Origin: Streptomyces sp. DvalAA-43
Lineage (GTDB): Bacteria > Actinomycetota > Actinomycetes > Streptomycetales > Streptomycetaceae
DNA: 64,000 bases
Direction: 5' to 3'
Assembly (NCBI RefSeq): GCF_900091725.1
Contig: NZ_FMBW01000040.1
Location: 371,622 to 435,621 of the forward strand
Part shown: one piece after another, positions 54,208 through 62,824 of the stretch
Layout: every line of letters starts with the position of its first letter
Numbering within the stretch: the first letter of the stretch is position 1
Notes under the pieces: model-generated
Database searches by the model: none
Seen by the model: the letters and a program-made list of their open reading frames with translations, nothing else
What the model was told of the DNA's origin: nothing
Made by a program: the position numbers and the translations under genes

Positions 54208-54987
54208 TCAGCGGTCCGACAGCACCCGAACGGCCCGGCTGATCCGGTCCCCGTACGCCGCCGCCGCGACCAGCCCCGCGGCGTGCGCGACGAGTCCGGC
54301 CCGGCCGCGCCCCACCGCGATCGCGACCCCGAGCGCGGCCCCCAGGGCATGGACCCCGGTGTCCCCGAACATGGTCCGCTCCCCCAGGTCGTCGGCGACG
54401 AGCGCGGCCACGGCACCCATGGGTGCGGCGGCGAGCCCGGCCCCCGGCAGTCCGGGGGCACCGAGGGCGAGGACGGTGGCGGCGGCCACGCCGGGCCGCA
54501 CGTCCACCAGATTGACGAGATGGGCGGTTCCGGCGATCACGACCCCGGCGAGCACCCGGTCGACGGGCCGCTCCTCGACCAGCGCGCCGGCCACGAGCCC
54601 GGCACCCCCGATCCCGAGAAGCTTCACCGCACCGCTGGTCACCTCGCCGTCCCGCAGCGCCCCCAGATGGGCACGGAACCCCCGGCGCGGATCGTCCGCA
54701 CCGATGAGGTCGTCGTACGCACCGCAGCCACCGGCCGCCAGTACGGCGAGCAGGGCGGCGCACCGGGTACGGGCCGGCAGCGGGAGCACGGCCGTTCCGG
54801 CAGCGGCACCGAGGACGGCGGCCGGACCCGCGTACAGATCGACGGTACGGCCCGCGTAGTTGGTGCGCTGCCGCCACGTGCGCTGCCGCTGCGGGCGCGG
54901 GCGGGACCGCAGCGCCCGGTACACACCTCCCGCGACGGCGGCGGCGACGGCACCGGACACCATGGTCCTGCTGAACGCTGCTCCCAT
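54208..54987 (-). CDS. MraY/WecA-like membrane phosphoglycosyl transferase homologue
   Basis: 259 residues from ATG 54987, with about seven to eight hydrophobic segments. Catalytic-region remnants of the MraY/WecA superfamily are seen: GAYDDLIG (DDxxG-like), LVNLVDVRPG (NxxNxxDG-like, with R for G) and FGDTGVHALG (GDTG). It is shorter than MraY (about 360). It might transfer a sugar phosphate to undecaprenyl phosphate, or be a degenerate member. It lies between recN and a glycosyltransferase on the same strand. Moderate confidence in function. Confidence 0.72.
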   Translation of the reverse strand: MGAAFSRTMVSGAVAAAVAGGVYRALRSRPRPQRQRTWRQRTNYAGRTVDLYAGPAAVLGAAAGTAVLPLPARTRCAALLAVLAAGGCGAYDDLIGADDPRRGFRAHLGALRDGEVTSGAVKLLGIGGAGLVAGALVEERPVDRVLAGVVIAGTAHLVNLVDVRPGVAAATVLALGAPGLPGAGLAAAPMGAVAALVADDLGERTMFGDTGVHALGAALGVAIAVGRGRAGLVAHAAGLVAAAAYGDRISRAVRVLSDR

Positions 54988-55003
54988 GCGCGCCAGAGTA
55001 CAA

Positions 55004-55036
55004 AGCGGCCCGCCGGGGCCTCCCCGGCGGGCCGCT
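55004..55036 (-). terminator. Terminator of recN
   Basis: 15-bp perfect arms AGCGGCCCGCCGGGG (55004-55018) and 55022-55036 around CCT, 28 bp past the recN stop. Confidence 0.85.
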
Positions 55037-55064
55037 GTGGCGGTCGGGCGGGAGCCCGTGCCCG

Positions 55065-56804
55065 CTATCCGTCCGAGCGCGCCGCGGCCAGCAGCTCCTC
55101 CGCATGGGCCCGTGCCGTCTGGGAGTCCTCCTGGCCCGCGAGCATCCGGGACAGCTCCCGCACCCGGTCCTCGCCCTCCAGGACCGTGACCCCACTGCTG
55201 GTCACCGACCCGTCGACGGTCTTCTCGACCAGCAGCTGCCGGTCCGCGAAGGCCGCCACCTGGGGCAGATGCGTGACGACGACGACCTGGGCGGACCTGG
55301 CGAGCTTCGCCAGCCGCCGCCCGACCTCGACCGCGGCCTTGCCGCCGACGCCCGCGTCGACCTCGTCGAAGAGGTACGTGGGTACGGGGTCGGCGCCCGC
55401 GAAGACCACCTCGACGGCGAGCATCACCCGGGACAGCTCACCGCCCGACGCGCCCTTGGCGATCGGCCGCGGCTGGGCGCCCGGGTGCGGAGCCAGCAGC
55501 AGCTCGACCTCGTCGGCGCCGGACGGTCCGTAGACCACGCTCCGCCCGTCGATCTCGATGCCGGACGCCTCGTCGGCCGCCTCGGTCTGCCGGATGTCGA
55601 AGGAGACCCGGGCGTGCGGCATGGCCAGCGAGGCCAGCTCCGCGGTCACCGCTTCGGCGAAGAGCGCGGCCGCCCGGTTGCGCGCGTCGGTCAACGCCTG
55701 TCCGAGGCCGGAGAGTTCGGCCCGCAGCGCGTCGCGTTCGGCCGTCAGCTCGCCGATCCGGTCGTCGTCGCCCTCCAGCTCGGTGAGCCGGGCGGCGCCC
55801 TCCTGGGCCCAGGCGAGCACGGCGCCGATGTCCTCGCCGTATTTCCGGGTGAGCGCGGTGAGCGCCGCGCGCCGCTCCTCCACCGCGGCCAGCCGCCGCG
55901 GATCGGCGTCCAACTGGTCGGCGTACCCGGCCAGTTCGCCCGCCACGTCGGAGAGCAGGATCGAGATCTCGCCGATCCGGTCGGCGAGCGCCGCCAGCGC
56001 CGGATCGTGGGCGCGCACGGCGTCCAGAGAGCGCCCGGCGGCCGCGACGACGGTCGTCGCGTCGACGCCCTCCGGGTCCTCCGGATCGCCCGCGAGTGCG
56101 GTGTGCGCGAGGGCCGCGGCGGAGGCGAGCGCTTCCGCGTGGCCGAGCCGCTCGGCCTCGGCGGCGAGGTCGACGTCCTCCCCGGCCAGAGGTTCGACCG
56201 CGGCGATCTCGCCCAGCCCGAAGCGCAGCAGATCGGCTTCCTGGGCGCGCTCCCGGGCCCGCGTCGTCAGCTCGTCGAGCTCCGTGACGACCGCCCGCAG
56301 CCGCCGGTAGGCCGTCGCGTACTCGGCGTGCGGCACGGCGACGCCGTCGCCCGCGTATCGGTCGAGGGCCTGTCGCTGCCGGGCGGGCTTGAGCAGCCCC
56401 TGCTGGTCGGTCTGGCCGTGCACGGCGACGAGTTCGTCGGCGAGTTCGGCGAGCACCCCGACCGGCACGGACCGGCCGCCGAGATGCGCCCGGGAGCGCC
56501 CCTCCGCGGAGACGGTACGGCTGATCAGCAGCGCGCCGTCCTCGATCTCGGCCCCGGCCTCCTCGGCCCGCAGGGCGACGGTGTCGCCGCCGGACACGGT
56601 GATCCGCCCCTCGACGACGGCGGCCTTCGCCCCGATCCGTACCAGGGCGGGGTCGGCGCGTCCGCCGAGCAGCAGCCCCAGACTGGTGACGACCATGGTC
56701 TTGCCCGCGCCGGTCTCGCCCGTCACCGCGGTGAAACCGGGTGACAGCTCCACCACCGCGTCGTCGATGACTCCGAGCGACCGTATCCGCATCTCCTCCA
56801 ACAC
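55065..56804 (-). CDS. recN: DNA repair protein RecN
   Basis: 579 residues from GTG 56804; GTG 56810 and ATG 56792 are alternatives, and the open frame further to 56939 is not conserved. SMC-like ATPase: MRIRSLGVIDDAVVELSPGF then Walker A TGETGAGKTM, a coiled-coil middle (residues about 160-350 with heptad-like Ala/Leu/Glu), signature KGASGGELSRVMLA and Walker B YLFDEVDAGVGG. It acts in double-strand break repair. The nadK stop lies 113 bp upstream. Confidence 0.97.
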   Translation of the reverse strand: MLEEMRIRSLGVIDDAVVELSPGFTAVTGETGAGKTMVVTSLGLLLGGRADPALVRIGAKAAVVEGRITVSGGDTVALRAEEAGAEIEDGALLISRTVSAEGRSRAHLGGRSVPVGVLAELADELVAVHGQTDQQGLLKPARQRQALDRYAGDGVAVPHAEYATAYRRLRAVVTELDELTTRARERAQEADLLRFGLGEIAAVEPLAGEDVDLAAEAERLGHAEALASAAALAHTALAGDPEDPEGVDATTVVAAAGRSLDAVRAHDPALAALADRIGEISILLSDVAGELAGYADQLDADPRRLAAVEERRAALTALTRKYGEDIGAVLAWAQEGAARLTELEGDDDRIGELTAERDALRAELSGLGQALTDARNRAAALFAEAVTAELASLAMPHARVSFDIRQTEAADEASGIEIDGRSVVYGPSGADEVELLLAPHPGAQPRPIAKGASGGELSRVMLAVEVVFAGADPVPTYLFDEVDAGVGGKAAVEVGRRLAKLARSAQVVVVTHLPQVAAFADRQLLVEKTVDGSVTSSGVTVLEGEDRVRELSRMLAGQEDSQTARAHAEELLAAARSDG

Positions 56805-56917
56805 GGACACGACCTTACGAGGTCCGGACCCCGATGTGCGACGGACCCCGCCCCCGGGGCCCGCTCTCCCGGGTATCCGCACAGCATGCGCCACACCTGC
56901 GGGGGAATGTCCGCCGG

Positions 56918-57823
56918 TCAGTGCGGTGCGCCCCGCCACCCGGAGACCGGCAGTGCGAATTTAGCGACCAGCCGGTCGGTGAACGAGGCGTGGTGCAGCC
57001 GCGCCAGCCGTACGGGCACCGCGCCGCGCCGCACCTCGACCCGCGCTCCCGCGGGCAGTTCCACGGTCCTGCGCCCGTCGCACCACAGCACCCCGTGCGG
57101 GGTGTGCTGCTGGACCTCGACGGCGAGCACCGAGGTCGGGGAGGTCACCAGCGGCTTGGCGAACAGCGCGTGGGCGCTGATCGGCACCATGAGCAGCGCC
57201 TCGACCTCGGGCCAGACGACGGGACCGCCCGCCGAGAAGGCGTAGGCGGTCGATCCGGTCGGGGTCGCGCAGACGATTCCGTCGCAGCCGAACCCGGTCA
57301 CGGGGCGGCCGTCGATCTCCAGGACCACCTCCAGCATCCGCTCGGGCGACATCTTCTGGACGGCTGCCTCGTTGAGCGCCCAGTCGGTGTGGACGATGTC
57401 GCCGTTGCTGTGCACCACGACGTCGAGCGTCATGCGCTCCTCGACCTGGTAGGCCCGGGTGACGACCCGGTCGACGACCTTGTCCAGGTCGTCCCGCTCG
57501 GCCTCGGCGAGGAAGCCGACCCGGCCGAGGTTGACGCCGAGCATCGGCACCCCGGAGGCGCGCGAGAACTCGGCGCCGCGCAGCAGCGTCCCGTCCCCGC
57601 CGAGCACGATCAGCAGTTCACAGCCGTCCACGGCCTTGGGCGTGGTGTCCGTGACCGTCTCCACGGACGGAGGCAGCGGCAGGTCGGCCGCCTCGGTGGC
57701 CAGCACCCGGACGCCGAGGCCGCTGCGCAGCAGCCCCTGTACGACCAGTTCGGCGCTGCGGATCGCGGCCGGGCGGCCGGTGTGCGCCAGAAGAAAGACA
57801 GTTCGTGCCGCATTCGTCGTCAA
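56918..57823 (-). CDS. nadK: NAD kinase
   Basis: 301 residues from TTG 57823, overlapping the tlyA stop by TTGA with GGAGG eight bases upstream. Motif I LIVLGGDGTLLRGAE and motif II CDGIVCATPTGSTAYAFSAG (GDGT loop and NE/D-binding) are intact; also NLGRVGFLAE. It phosphorylates NAD to NADP using ATP or polyphosphate. The tlyA-nadK-recN order is the standard actinobacterial arrangement. Confidence 0.97.
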   Translation of the reverse strand: MTTNAARTVFLLAHTGRPAAIRSAELVVQGLLRSGLGVRVLATEAADLPLPPSVETVTDTTPKAVDGCELLIVLGGDGTLLRGAEFSRASGVPMLGVNLGRVGFLAEAERDDLDKVVDRVVTRAYQVEERMTLDVVVHSNGDIVHTDWALNEAAVQKMSPERMLEVVLEIDGRPVTGFGCDGIVCATPTGSTAYAFSAGGPVVWPEVEALLMVPISAHALFAKPLVTSPTSVLAVEVQQHTPHGVLWCDGRRTVELPAGARVEVRRGAVPVRLARLHHASFTDRLVAKFALPVSGWRGAPH

Positions 57824-58635
57824 CGAGGCCCCTCCGCCACTGCACGGTCGACATCCGCGGGATCCAGCTCAGGTGCTCCGGCCCGCAGCCAGAGAAAGTA
57901 CTCGACGTTTCCCGAGGGCCCCGGCAGCGGGCTCGCCGTCACCCCCCGTACTCCGAGGCCCAGCGCCCAGGCCCGGCGGGCCACTTCACGGACCGCTTCG
58001 GCCCGCAGCTCGGGGCTGCGCACCACACCGCCGCTGCCGAGCCGTTCCCGGCCGACCTCGAACTGCGGCTTGACCATGAGGACCAGGTCCGCGTCGGGGG
58101 CGGCGCAGCGCGCCAGGGCGGGCAGGACGAGGCCCAGCGGGATGAACGACAGGTCGCCGACCACCAGGTCCACCGGCTGTCCGTCGATCGCCTCCAGCGT
58201 CAACTCCCGCACGTTGGTACGGTCCTTGACGGTGACGCGTTCATCGGACTGGAGCGACCAGGCGAGCTGTCCGTATCCGACGTCGACGGCGACGACATGG
58301 GCGACGCCGGCCCGCAGCAGTACATCGGTGAAGCCTCCGGTCGACGCCCCGGCGTCCAGCGCCCGCCGTCCCTCGGCCTCCAGCCCGAGGGGCACGAAGG
58401 CGGCGAGGGCGCCCGCGAGCTTGTGCCCGCCGCGCGAGACGTACCCGGGGTCGCTGTCGTCCTCGGTCACGACGACGGCGGCGCTGGTCTCCACCTGGGT
58501 GGCGGGTTTGGTCGCGGTGTTCCCGCCGACGGTCACCCGCCCGGCGGCGATCAGCTGGCTCGCGTGCTCGCGTGAGCGTGCGAGCTTGCGGTGTACCAGC
58601 TCGGCGTCGAGGCGGCGGCGTGCCACTCTTGCCAC
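57820..58635 (-). CDS. tlyA: TlyA-family 16S/23S rRNA 2'-O-methyltransferase
   Basis: 271 residues from GTG 58635, seven bases after the stop of the small gene upstream; AGGAG lies 11 bases upstream. An N-terminal S4 RNA-binding domain (RRRLDAELVHRKLARSREHA) is followed by an FtsJ-like methyltransferase: YVSRGGHKLAGAL, LDAGASTGGFTDVLL (SAM loop) and LVLMVKPQFEVG with the catalytic Lys. It modifies ribosomal RNA; loss of TlyA gives capreomycin resistance in mycobacteria. Confidence 0.95.
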   Translation of the reverse strand: MARVARRRLDAELVHRKLARSREHASQLIAAGRVTVGGNTATKPATQVETSAAVVVTEDDSDPGYVSRGGHKLAGALAAFVPLGLEAEGRRALDAGASTGGFTDVLLRAGVAHVVAVDVGYGQLAWSLQSDERVTVKDRTNVRELTLEAIDGQPVDLVVGDLSFIPLGLVLPALARCAAPDADLVLMVKPQFEVGRERLGSGGVVRSPELRAEAVREVARRAWALGLGVRGVTASPLPGPSGNVEYFLWLRAGAPELDPADVDRAVAEGPR

Positions 58636-58642
58636 GTTCGGT

Positions 58643-58963
58643 TCAGCTCCTGTTGTTGTGCGGGGGCACCGGTGCGGGTGCGGGCCTGGCGTCCAGCGCG
58701 GTCAGCGTTTCGCGCAGCCCGCGGTGTACATCCTCATACACCTCGATGTGTCCGTCGGCCGGGAGGTGGTCCGCATCGGCGAGACGCTCCAGCTCCGCGT
58801 CCACCCCGGCGTCGCCGGTGGGGGTGCGTGCGACGCCGAGGGGCGCGGGCGCGGCGGGGTCGAGCGCGGCGGCGGGGGCCGGGCCCTCGCCGGACGGGTC
58901 CGCCACCCCGCTCCCGGGCACTGTTCCGGCCGCCGTTCCCGGTTCCGGCATCGAGTCGCTCAT
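58643..58963 (-). CDS. Small conserved protein upstream of tlyA
   Basis: 106 residues from ATG 58963. The first 55 residues are Pro/Ala/Gly-rich and disordered; the C-terminal half (GVDAELERLADADHLPADGH then EVYEDVHRGLRETLTALDA) is helical and acidic. No known catalytic motif. Actinobacteria often carry a small ORF here in the tlyA operon. It diverges from the SCP2 gene with 43 bp between. Confidence 0.75.
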   Translation of the reverse strand: MSDSMPEPGTAAGTVPGSGVADPSGEGPAPAAALDPAAPAPLGVARTPTGDAGVDAELERLADADHLPADGHIEVYEDVHRGLRETLTALDARPAPAPVPPHNNRS

Positions 58964-59006
58964 GCGGGAAACGCTACCGCGAAGGGCTGCGGTACCGTCG
59001 ATCACA

Positions 59007-59354
59007 ATGGCGACCATGGCGGAGTGCCGCAGCGCACTCGACAGACTTTCCGACAGCCTCGCGGGGGCCGACGGCGACGTGCGCAGCGCGGCAGCCCTCG
59101 ACCGCTCGCTGAGCTGCCACATCAAGGACCTCGACATCACCTTCACGGGGCGGCTGGCCGATGGCCGGATCCGGGTCCTGGACACGGTCGAGGGACCGCC
59201 CCGTGAGAAGGCCGAGATCCGGCTCGCGATGACCGGCGACGACCTGGTGGCCATGGTGGACGGCGAGCTGAACTTCGCCAGGGCGTGGGGTTCGGGCCGG
59301 GTCCGGCTGGAGGCCGGTTTCCGCGATCTGCTGAGGCTCAAGTCGCTGCTGTAG
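59007..59354 (+). CDS. SCP2 sterol-binding domain protein
   Basis: 115 residues from ATG 59007. The single SCP2 fold is recognised from HIKDLDITFTGRLADGRIRV, then KAEIRLAMTGDDLVAMVDGE and ARAWGSGRVRLEAGFRDLLR. It may bind a hydrophobic ligand or act as an accessory lipid protein. TACCGT about ten bases upstream and the lack of a ribosome site suggest a leaderless transcript. It converges with the ABC ATPase gene. Confidence 0.9.
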   Translation: MATMAECRSALDRLSDSLAGADGDVRSAAALDRSLSCHIKDLDITFTGRLADGRIRVLDTVEGPPREKAEIRLAMTGDDLVAMVDGELNFARAWGSGRVRLEAGFRDLLRLKSLL

Positions 59355-59382
59355 CCGGGGCGGCCTTCCGCCCACCGCCCGT

Positions 59383-60225
59383 TCAGCCCCCGGCCGGTGC
59401 TCCGGCGACCGCCCTGCCCCGCGCATCCGCCCCGTCGCCGCGCGGCCTGCGCGCGGCCGGCACCACCAGCGGAGTCCCGGTCTCCGGGTCGTCGATGACC
59501 TGACAGCGCAGCCCGAAGACCCGCTCCACCAGCTCCGCGGTGACGACCTCGCCCGGCGCCCCCTCGGCGATCACCTCGCCCTCCCGCATCGCGATGAGGT
59601 GGGTGGCGTACCGCGCGGCGTGGTTCAGATCGTGCAGGACGGCCACCAGGGTGCGCCCCTGGGTCTCGTGCAGCTCCGCGCAGAGGTCGAGCACCTCGAT
59701 CTGGTGCTGGATGTCGAGATATGTCGTGGGCTCGTCGAGCAGCAGCAGCGGTGTCTGCTGGGCGAGCGCCATGGCGATCCAGACCCGCTGCCGCTGCCCG
59801 CCGGACAGTTCGTCGACATAGCGATCGGCGAGCGCACCGACCCCGGTCGCCACCATCGATTCGTCGACAATGCGTTCGTCGTCCGGCGACCACTGGCGCA
59901 GCAGCCCCTGGTGCGGGTACCGGCCTCGCCCGACGAGGTCGGCGACGGTGATCCCGTCCGGCGCGATGGAGGACTGCGGCAGCAGCCCCAGTGTCCTGGC
60001 GACCTTCTTCGCCGGCATCCCGTGGATCGTCCGCCCGTCCAGGAGCACCCGCCCGCTGTCCGGCTTCAGCATCCGCGCCAGCGCACGCAACAGGGTCGAT
60101 TTGCCGCAGGCGTTGGGGCCGACGATCACCGTGAACGAGTTGTCGGGGATCTCGACCGAGAGATTCTCCGCGATGACTCGCTGGTCGTAGCCGAGGGTCA
60201 CCGAGTCCGCGGTGAGGCGCTGCAT
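59383..60225 (-). CDS. Siderophore/cobalamin-type ABC transporter ATPase (FecE family)
   Basis: 280 residues from ATG 60225, with GGGAG seven bases upstream; the frame extends to 60297. Walker A VGPNACGKSTLLRAL, Q-loop GLLPQSSIAP, signature DELSGGQRQRVWIAMALAQQ, Walker B LLLDEPTTYLD and switch LHDLNHAARY are those of iron-siderophore ATPases. No permease or binding protein is next to it, so it probably serves transporters encoded elsewhere. An iron box 80 bp upstream predicts DtxR/IdeR repression by iron. Confidence 0.93.
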   Translation of the reverse strand: MQRLTADSVTLGYDQRVIAENLSVEIPDNSFTVIVGPNACGKSTLLRALARMLKPDSGRVLLDGRTIHGMPAKKVARTLGLLPQSSIAPDGITVADLVGRGRYPHQGLLRQWSPDDERIVDESMVATGVGALADRYVDELSGGQRQRVWIAMALAQQTPLLLLDEPTTYLDIQHQIEVLDLCAELHETQGRTLVAVLHDLNHAARYATHLIAMREGEVIAEGAPGEVVTAELVERVFGLRCQVIDDPETGTPLVVPAARRPRGDGADARGRAVAGAPAGG

Positions 60226-60305
60226 GGTCGTACTCCCGGAGTCGGAGGTGATGGGGTGCGGTACGACGACACACCGATCAGGACGACGACGACACACCGA
60301 GCAAG

Positions 60306-60324
60306 TTAGGTTAGCCTACCCTCC
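60306..60324. promoter_or_regulatory. Iron box (DtxR/IdeR/DmdR1 site)
   Basis: TTAGGTTAGCCTACCCTCC matches the 19-bp DtxR-family consensus TTAGGTTAGCCTAACCTAA at 16 of 19 positions. It lies upstream of the siderophore ATPase gene. Confidence 0.78.
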
Positions 60325-60376
60325 CTCGTTCTGAGGGTGCCGGGAGCCTGGTACCGAGGGTGCCGGGAGCCTCCCG

Positions 60377-61405
60377 CTACAGCCCCAGCCTGGCGACCGC
60401 CTTGCCCGCGTCCAGCCCGCAGGAGCCGTCCCCGGCGTACGACCAGGCCGCCCCGCAGAGCGCCCGCAGCCCGTCGAGCACGTCCCCGTCCCCCGCCAGC
60501 CCCAGCGCGTCCCCGCGCACCGAGGCCGTCCACCCCCCGCACCCGAAGCCCTCGCCGCTCTCCGCCACCTCGGGCTGCCCGGTCAGCAGCCCCCGCAGAT
60601 CCGCGTCCACGTACGTCGGCCGGTGCTTCGGCGGGGCGGCGACCAGCTGGGCCGCGTCCGTGACCCCGGTGAGCACCAGCAGGGAGTCCACCCCGCCGTT
60701 GAACGCGCCCTCGATGTCCGTGTCCAGCCGGTCGCCGACCACCAGCGGGCGCCGGGCCCCGGTCCGCAGCACCGTCTCCCGGTGCATCGGCGGCAGCGGC
60801 TTCCCGGCGACCTGCGGCTCGGCCCCGGTGGCGATCCGTACGACCTCCACCGCGGCGCCGTTGCCCGGTGCGATCCCCCGGGCGCTCGGGATCGTCAGAT
60901 CCGTGTTGGACGCGAACCACGGCACCCCGCGCGCGATCGCGTACGCGGCCTCGGCGAACCGCCCCCACACCATGTCGGGCCCGCCGTACCCCTGCGCCAC
61001 CGCGACCGGCTCGTCGTCCGCCGATTCCACCGGCACCAGACCGCGCTCCCGCAGCGCGACCCGCAGCCCCTCGCCGCCCACGACCAGCACCCGGGCCCCG
61101 GCGGGCAGCTGGTCGGCCATCAGCCGGGCGACCGCCTGCGCCGAGGTGATCACATCCGCGGGCTCCGCCGGAACACCGAGTTCGGTCAGGTGCCCGGCCA
61201 CCGCGGCCGGGGTCCGCAGGGCGTTGTTGGTGACGTACGCCAGGTGCATTCCGCCGTCCCGCGCCGCCCTCAGCGAGTCGACGGCATGGACGATCGCGTG
61301 GCCACCCGCGTACACCACCCCGTCGAGATCGAGCAGCGCCGTGTCGTACGCCTCGTTCAACACGGTACTGCTGCCGCTGGGCCTGGTCCTGCTCGGCTGA
61401 CTCAT
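60377..61405 (-). CDS. HAD-superfamily IIA phosphatase (NagD-like)
   Basis: 342 residues from ATG 61405, with GAGGAG about nine bases upstream. HAD motif I LLDLDGVVYAG, motif II VTNNALRT, motif III in KPLPPMHRETVL and motif IV VVGDRLDTDIEGA. The type IIA cap matches the NagD/4-nitrophenylphosphatase group; the likely substrate is a small phosphate ester such as phosphoglycolate or a nucleotide monophosphate. A C-terminal extension of about 70 residues (after TYVDADLRGLL) is less conserved. Confidence 0.93.
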   Translation of the reverse strand: MSQPSRTRPSGSSTVLNEAYDTALLDLDGVVYAGGHAIVHAVDSLRAARDGGMHLAYVTNNALRTPAAVAGHLTELGVPAEPADVITSAQAVARLMADQLPAGARVLVVGGEGLRVALRERGLVPVESADDEPVAVAQGYGGPDMVWGRFAEAAYAIARGVPWFASNTDLTIPSARGIAPGNGAAVEVVRIATGAEPQVAGKPLPPMHRETVLRTGARRPLVVGDRLDTDIEGAFNGGVDSLLVLTGVTDAAQLVAAPPKHRPTYVDADLRGLLTGQPEVAESGEGFGCGGWTASVRGDALGLAGDGDVLDGLRALCGAAWSYAGDGSCGLDAGKAVARLGL

Positions 61406-61476
61406 TCTTTGCGCTCCTCGTTCCATGCTTCTGTCCCGATCATCGCGCATCCCGGCCGCACACATACGATGCAGAA

Positions 61477-62754
61477 ATGAACACATCAGGTCCGGCCGGC
61501 CAGGGACTGCGTCTGATTCCGTTCCGTGGACTGCGGTACGTCCCCGAGCGGGTCGGCAGTCTCGCTGCGGTGACCTCGCCGCCGTACGACGTCGTCGTAC
61601 GCCCCGACGGGCTGCACCACCTGGAGTCGGCGGATCCGCACAACATCGTCCGGCTGATACTTCCGCAGGCGGACACCGCCGCGGCCCGCCACGAGCAGGC
61701 GGCGCAGACCCTGCACCGCTGGCTGGCCGAGGGCGTCCTCGCACCGGACAGCGAGCCCGCTCTGTACGTCTACGAGCAGCGCAACGACGAGATCCTGCAA
61801 CGCGGCGTCGTCGGCGCGCTGGCGCTCTCCGCCCCCGCGGACGGCATCGTCCTGCCGCACGAGGACGTGATGGCCCATGTCGTGGAGGACCGGGCCGACC
61901 TGATGCGCACCACGGCCGCCCATTTCGAGCCGCTGCTGCTCACCTACCGCAGCGACGGTGGCGGCTCGGGCGCGACCGCCGTCATCGAGCGGACCACGGA
62001 CCGCCCGCCGCTGCTCGCCACCACCACCGAGGACGGCTACCGCCACCGGCTCTGGGCGGTCACCGACCCGGCCGACCGGGCCGAGATCGAGACCGATCTC
62101 GCCCATCACCAGGCCCTGATCGCCGACGGCCACCACCGCTGGGCCACCTACCTCCGCCTTCAGCAGGAGCACACCGCGCCGGGCCCCTGGGACTTCGGCC
62201 TGGTCCTCCTCGTCGACACGGCCCGCTACCCGCTCCGGGTCCGCGCCATACACCGGCTGCTGCACGGTCTCCCGGTCGCCGACGCGCTCGCCGCGCTGGA
62301 CGGCCTCTTCCGCGTCCGTGACCTGGCCGGGCCGCTCCCCCGGGCCCTGGAGGCACTGGCCGAGGCGTCCGCCGAGGGCAACGCGTTCCTGCTCGCCGGC
62401 GACGGCGGCTTCCATCTCATCGACCGCCCGGACCCCGGCCTGCTGTCCCGCACGGTTCCCGCCGACCGCCCGGCCGCCTGGCGGACCCTCGACGCGACGG
62501 TCCTGCACACGGCCCTGCTCGAACACGTCTGGCAGATCCCCGACACCCCGGAGCACATCGCGTACATCCACGACACCGCGGCCGCCGTGGAACAGGCCGA
62601 GCGCCACCACGCGACGGCGGTCCTGATGCATCCGGTACGCGAGGAGGTCGTCCGGGACCTCGCCCGGCAGGGCGTCACCATGCCCCGCAAGTCGACTTCC
62701 TTCGGCCCCAAGCCGGCCACCGGCCTGGTTCTGCGGAGCCTCGACCTCGACTGA
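61477..62754 (+). CDS. DUF1015 family protein
   Basis: 425 residues from ATG 61477. The conserved core is LRLIPFRGLRYVPERVGSLA, then VTSPPYDVV, the mid-protein ALIADGHHRWATYLRLQQEH and a C-terminal HPVREEVVRDLARQGVTMPR with SFGPKPATGLVLR. This matches DUF1015, whose function is unknown; HxxHRW and the HP motif suggest enzymatic activity. TACGAT (61465-61470) seven bases before ATG suggests a leaderless transcript. Confidence 0.9.
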   Translation: MNTSGPAGQGLRLIPFRGLRYVPERVGSLAAVTSPPYDVVVRPDGLHHLESADPHNIVRLILPQADTAAARHEQAAQTLHRWLAEGVLAPDSEPALYVYEQRNDEILQRGVVGALALSAPADGIVLPHEDVMAHVVEDRADLMRTTAAHFEPLLLTYRSDGGGSGATAVIERTTDRPPLLATTTEDGYRHRLWAVTDPADRAEIETDLAHHQALIADGHHRWATYLRLQQEHTAPGPWDFGLVLLVDTARYPLRVRAIHRLLHGLPVADALAALDGLFRVRDLAGPLPRALEALAEASAEGNAFLLAGDGGFHLIDRPDPGLLSRTVPADRPAAWRTLDATVLHTALLEHVWQIPDTPEHIAYIHDTAAAVEQAERHHATAVLMHPVREEVVRDLARQGVTMPRKSTSFGPKPATGLVLRSLDLD

Positions 62755-62784
62755 TCCCGCCGGCAGCGGAACCGGCAACGAAAA

Positions 62785-62814
62785 AGGGCGGCACCCCTCC
62801 CGGAGTGCCGCCCT
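62785..62814 (-). terminator. Intrinsic terminator of the TPR gene
   Basis: AGGGCGGCAC (62785-62794) pairs with GTGCCGCCCT (62805-62814). On the minus strand it is followed by a T-run (AAAAA on the plus strand at 62781-62785), giving a true rho-independent terminator. Confidence 0.85.
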
Positions 62815-62824
62815 CTCTCATGCC

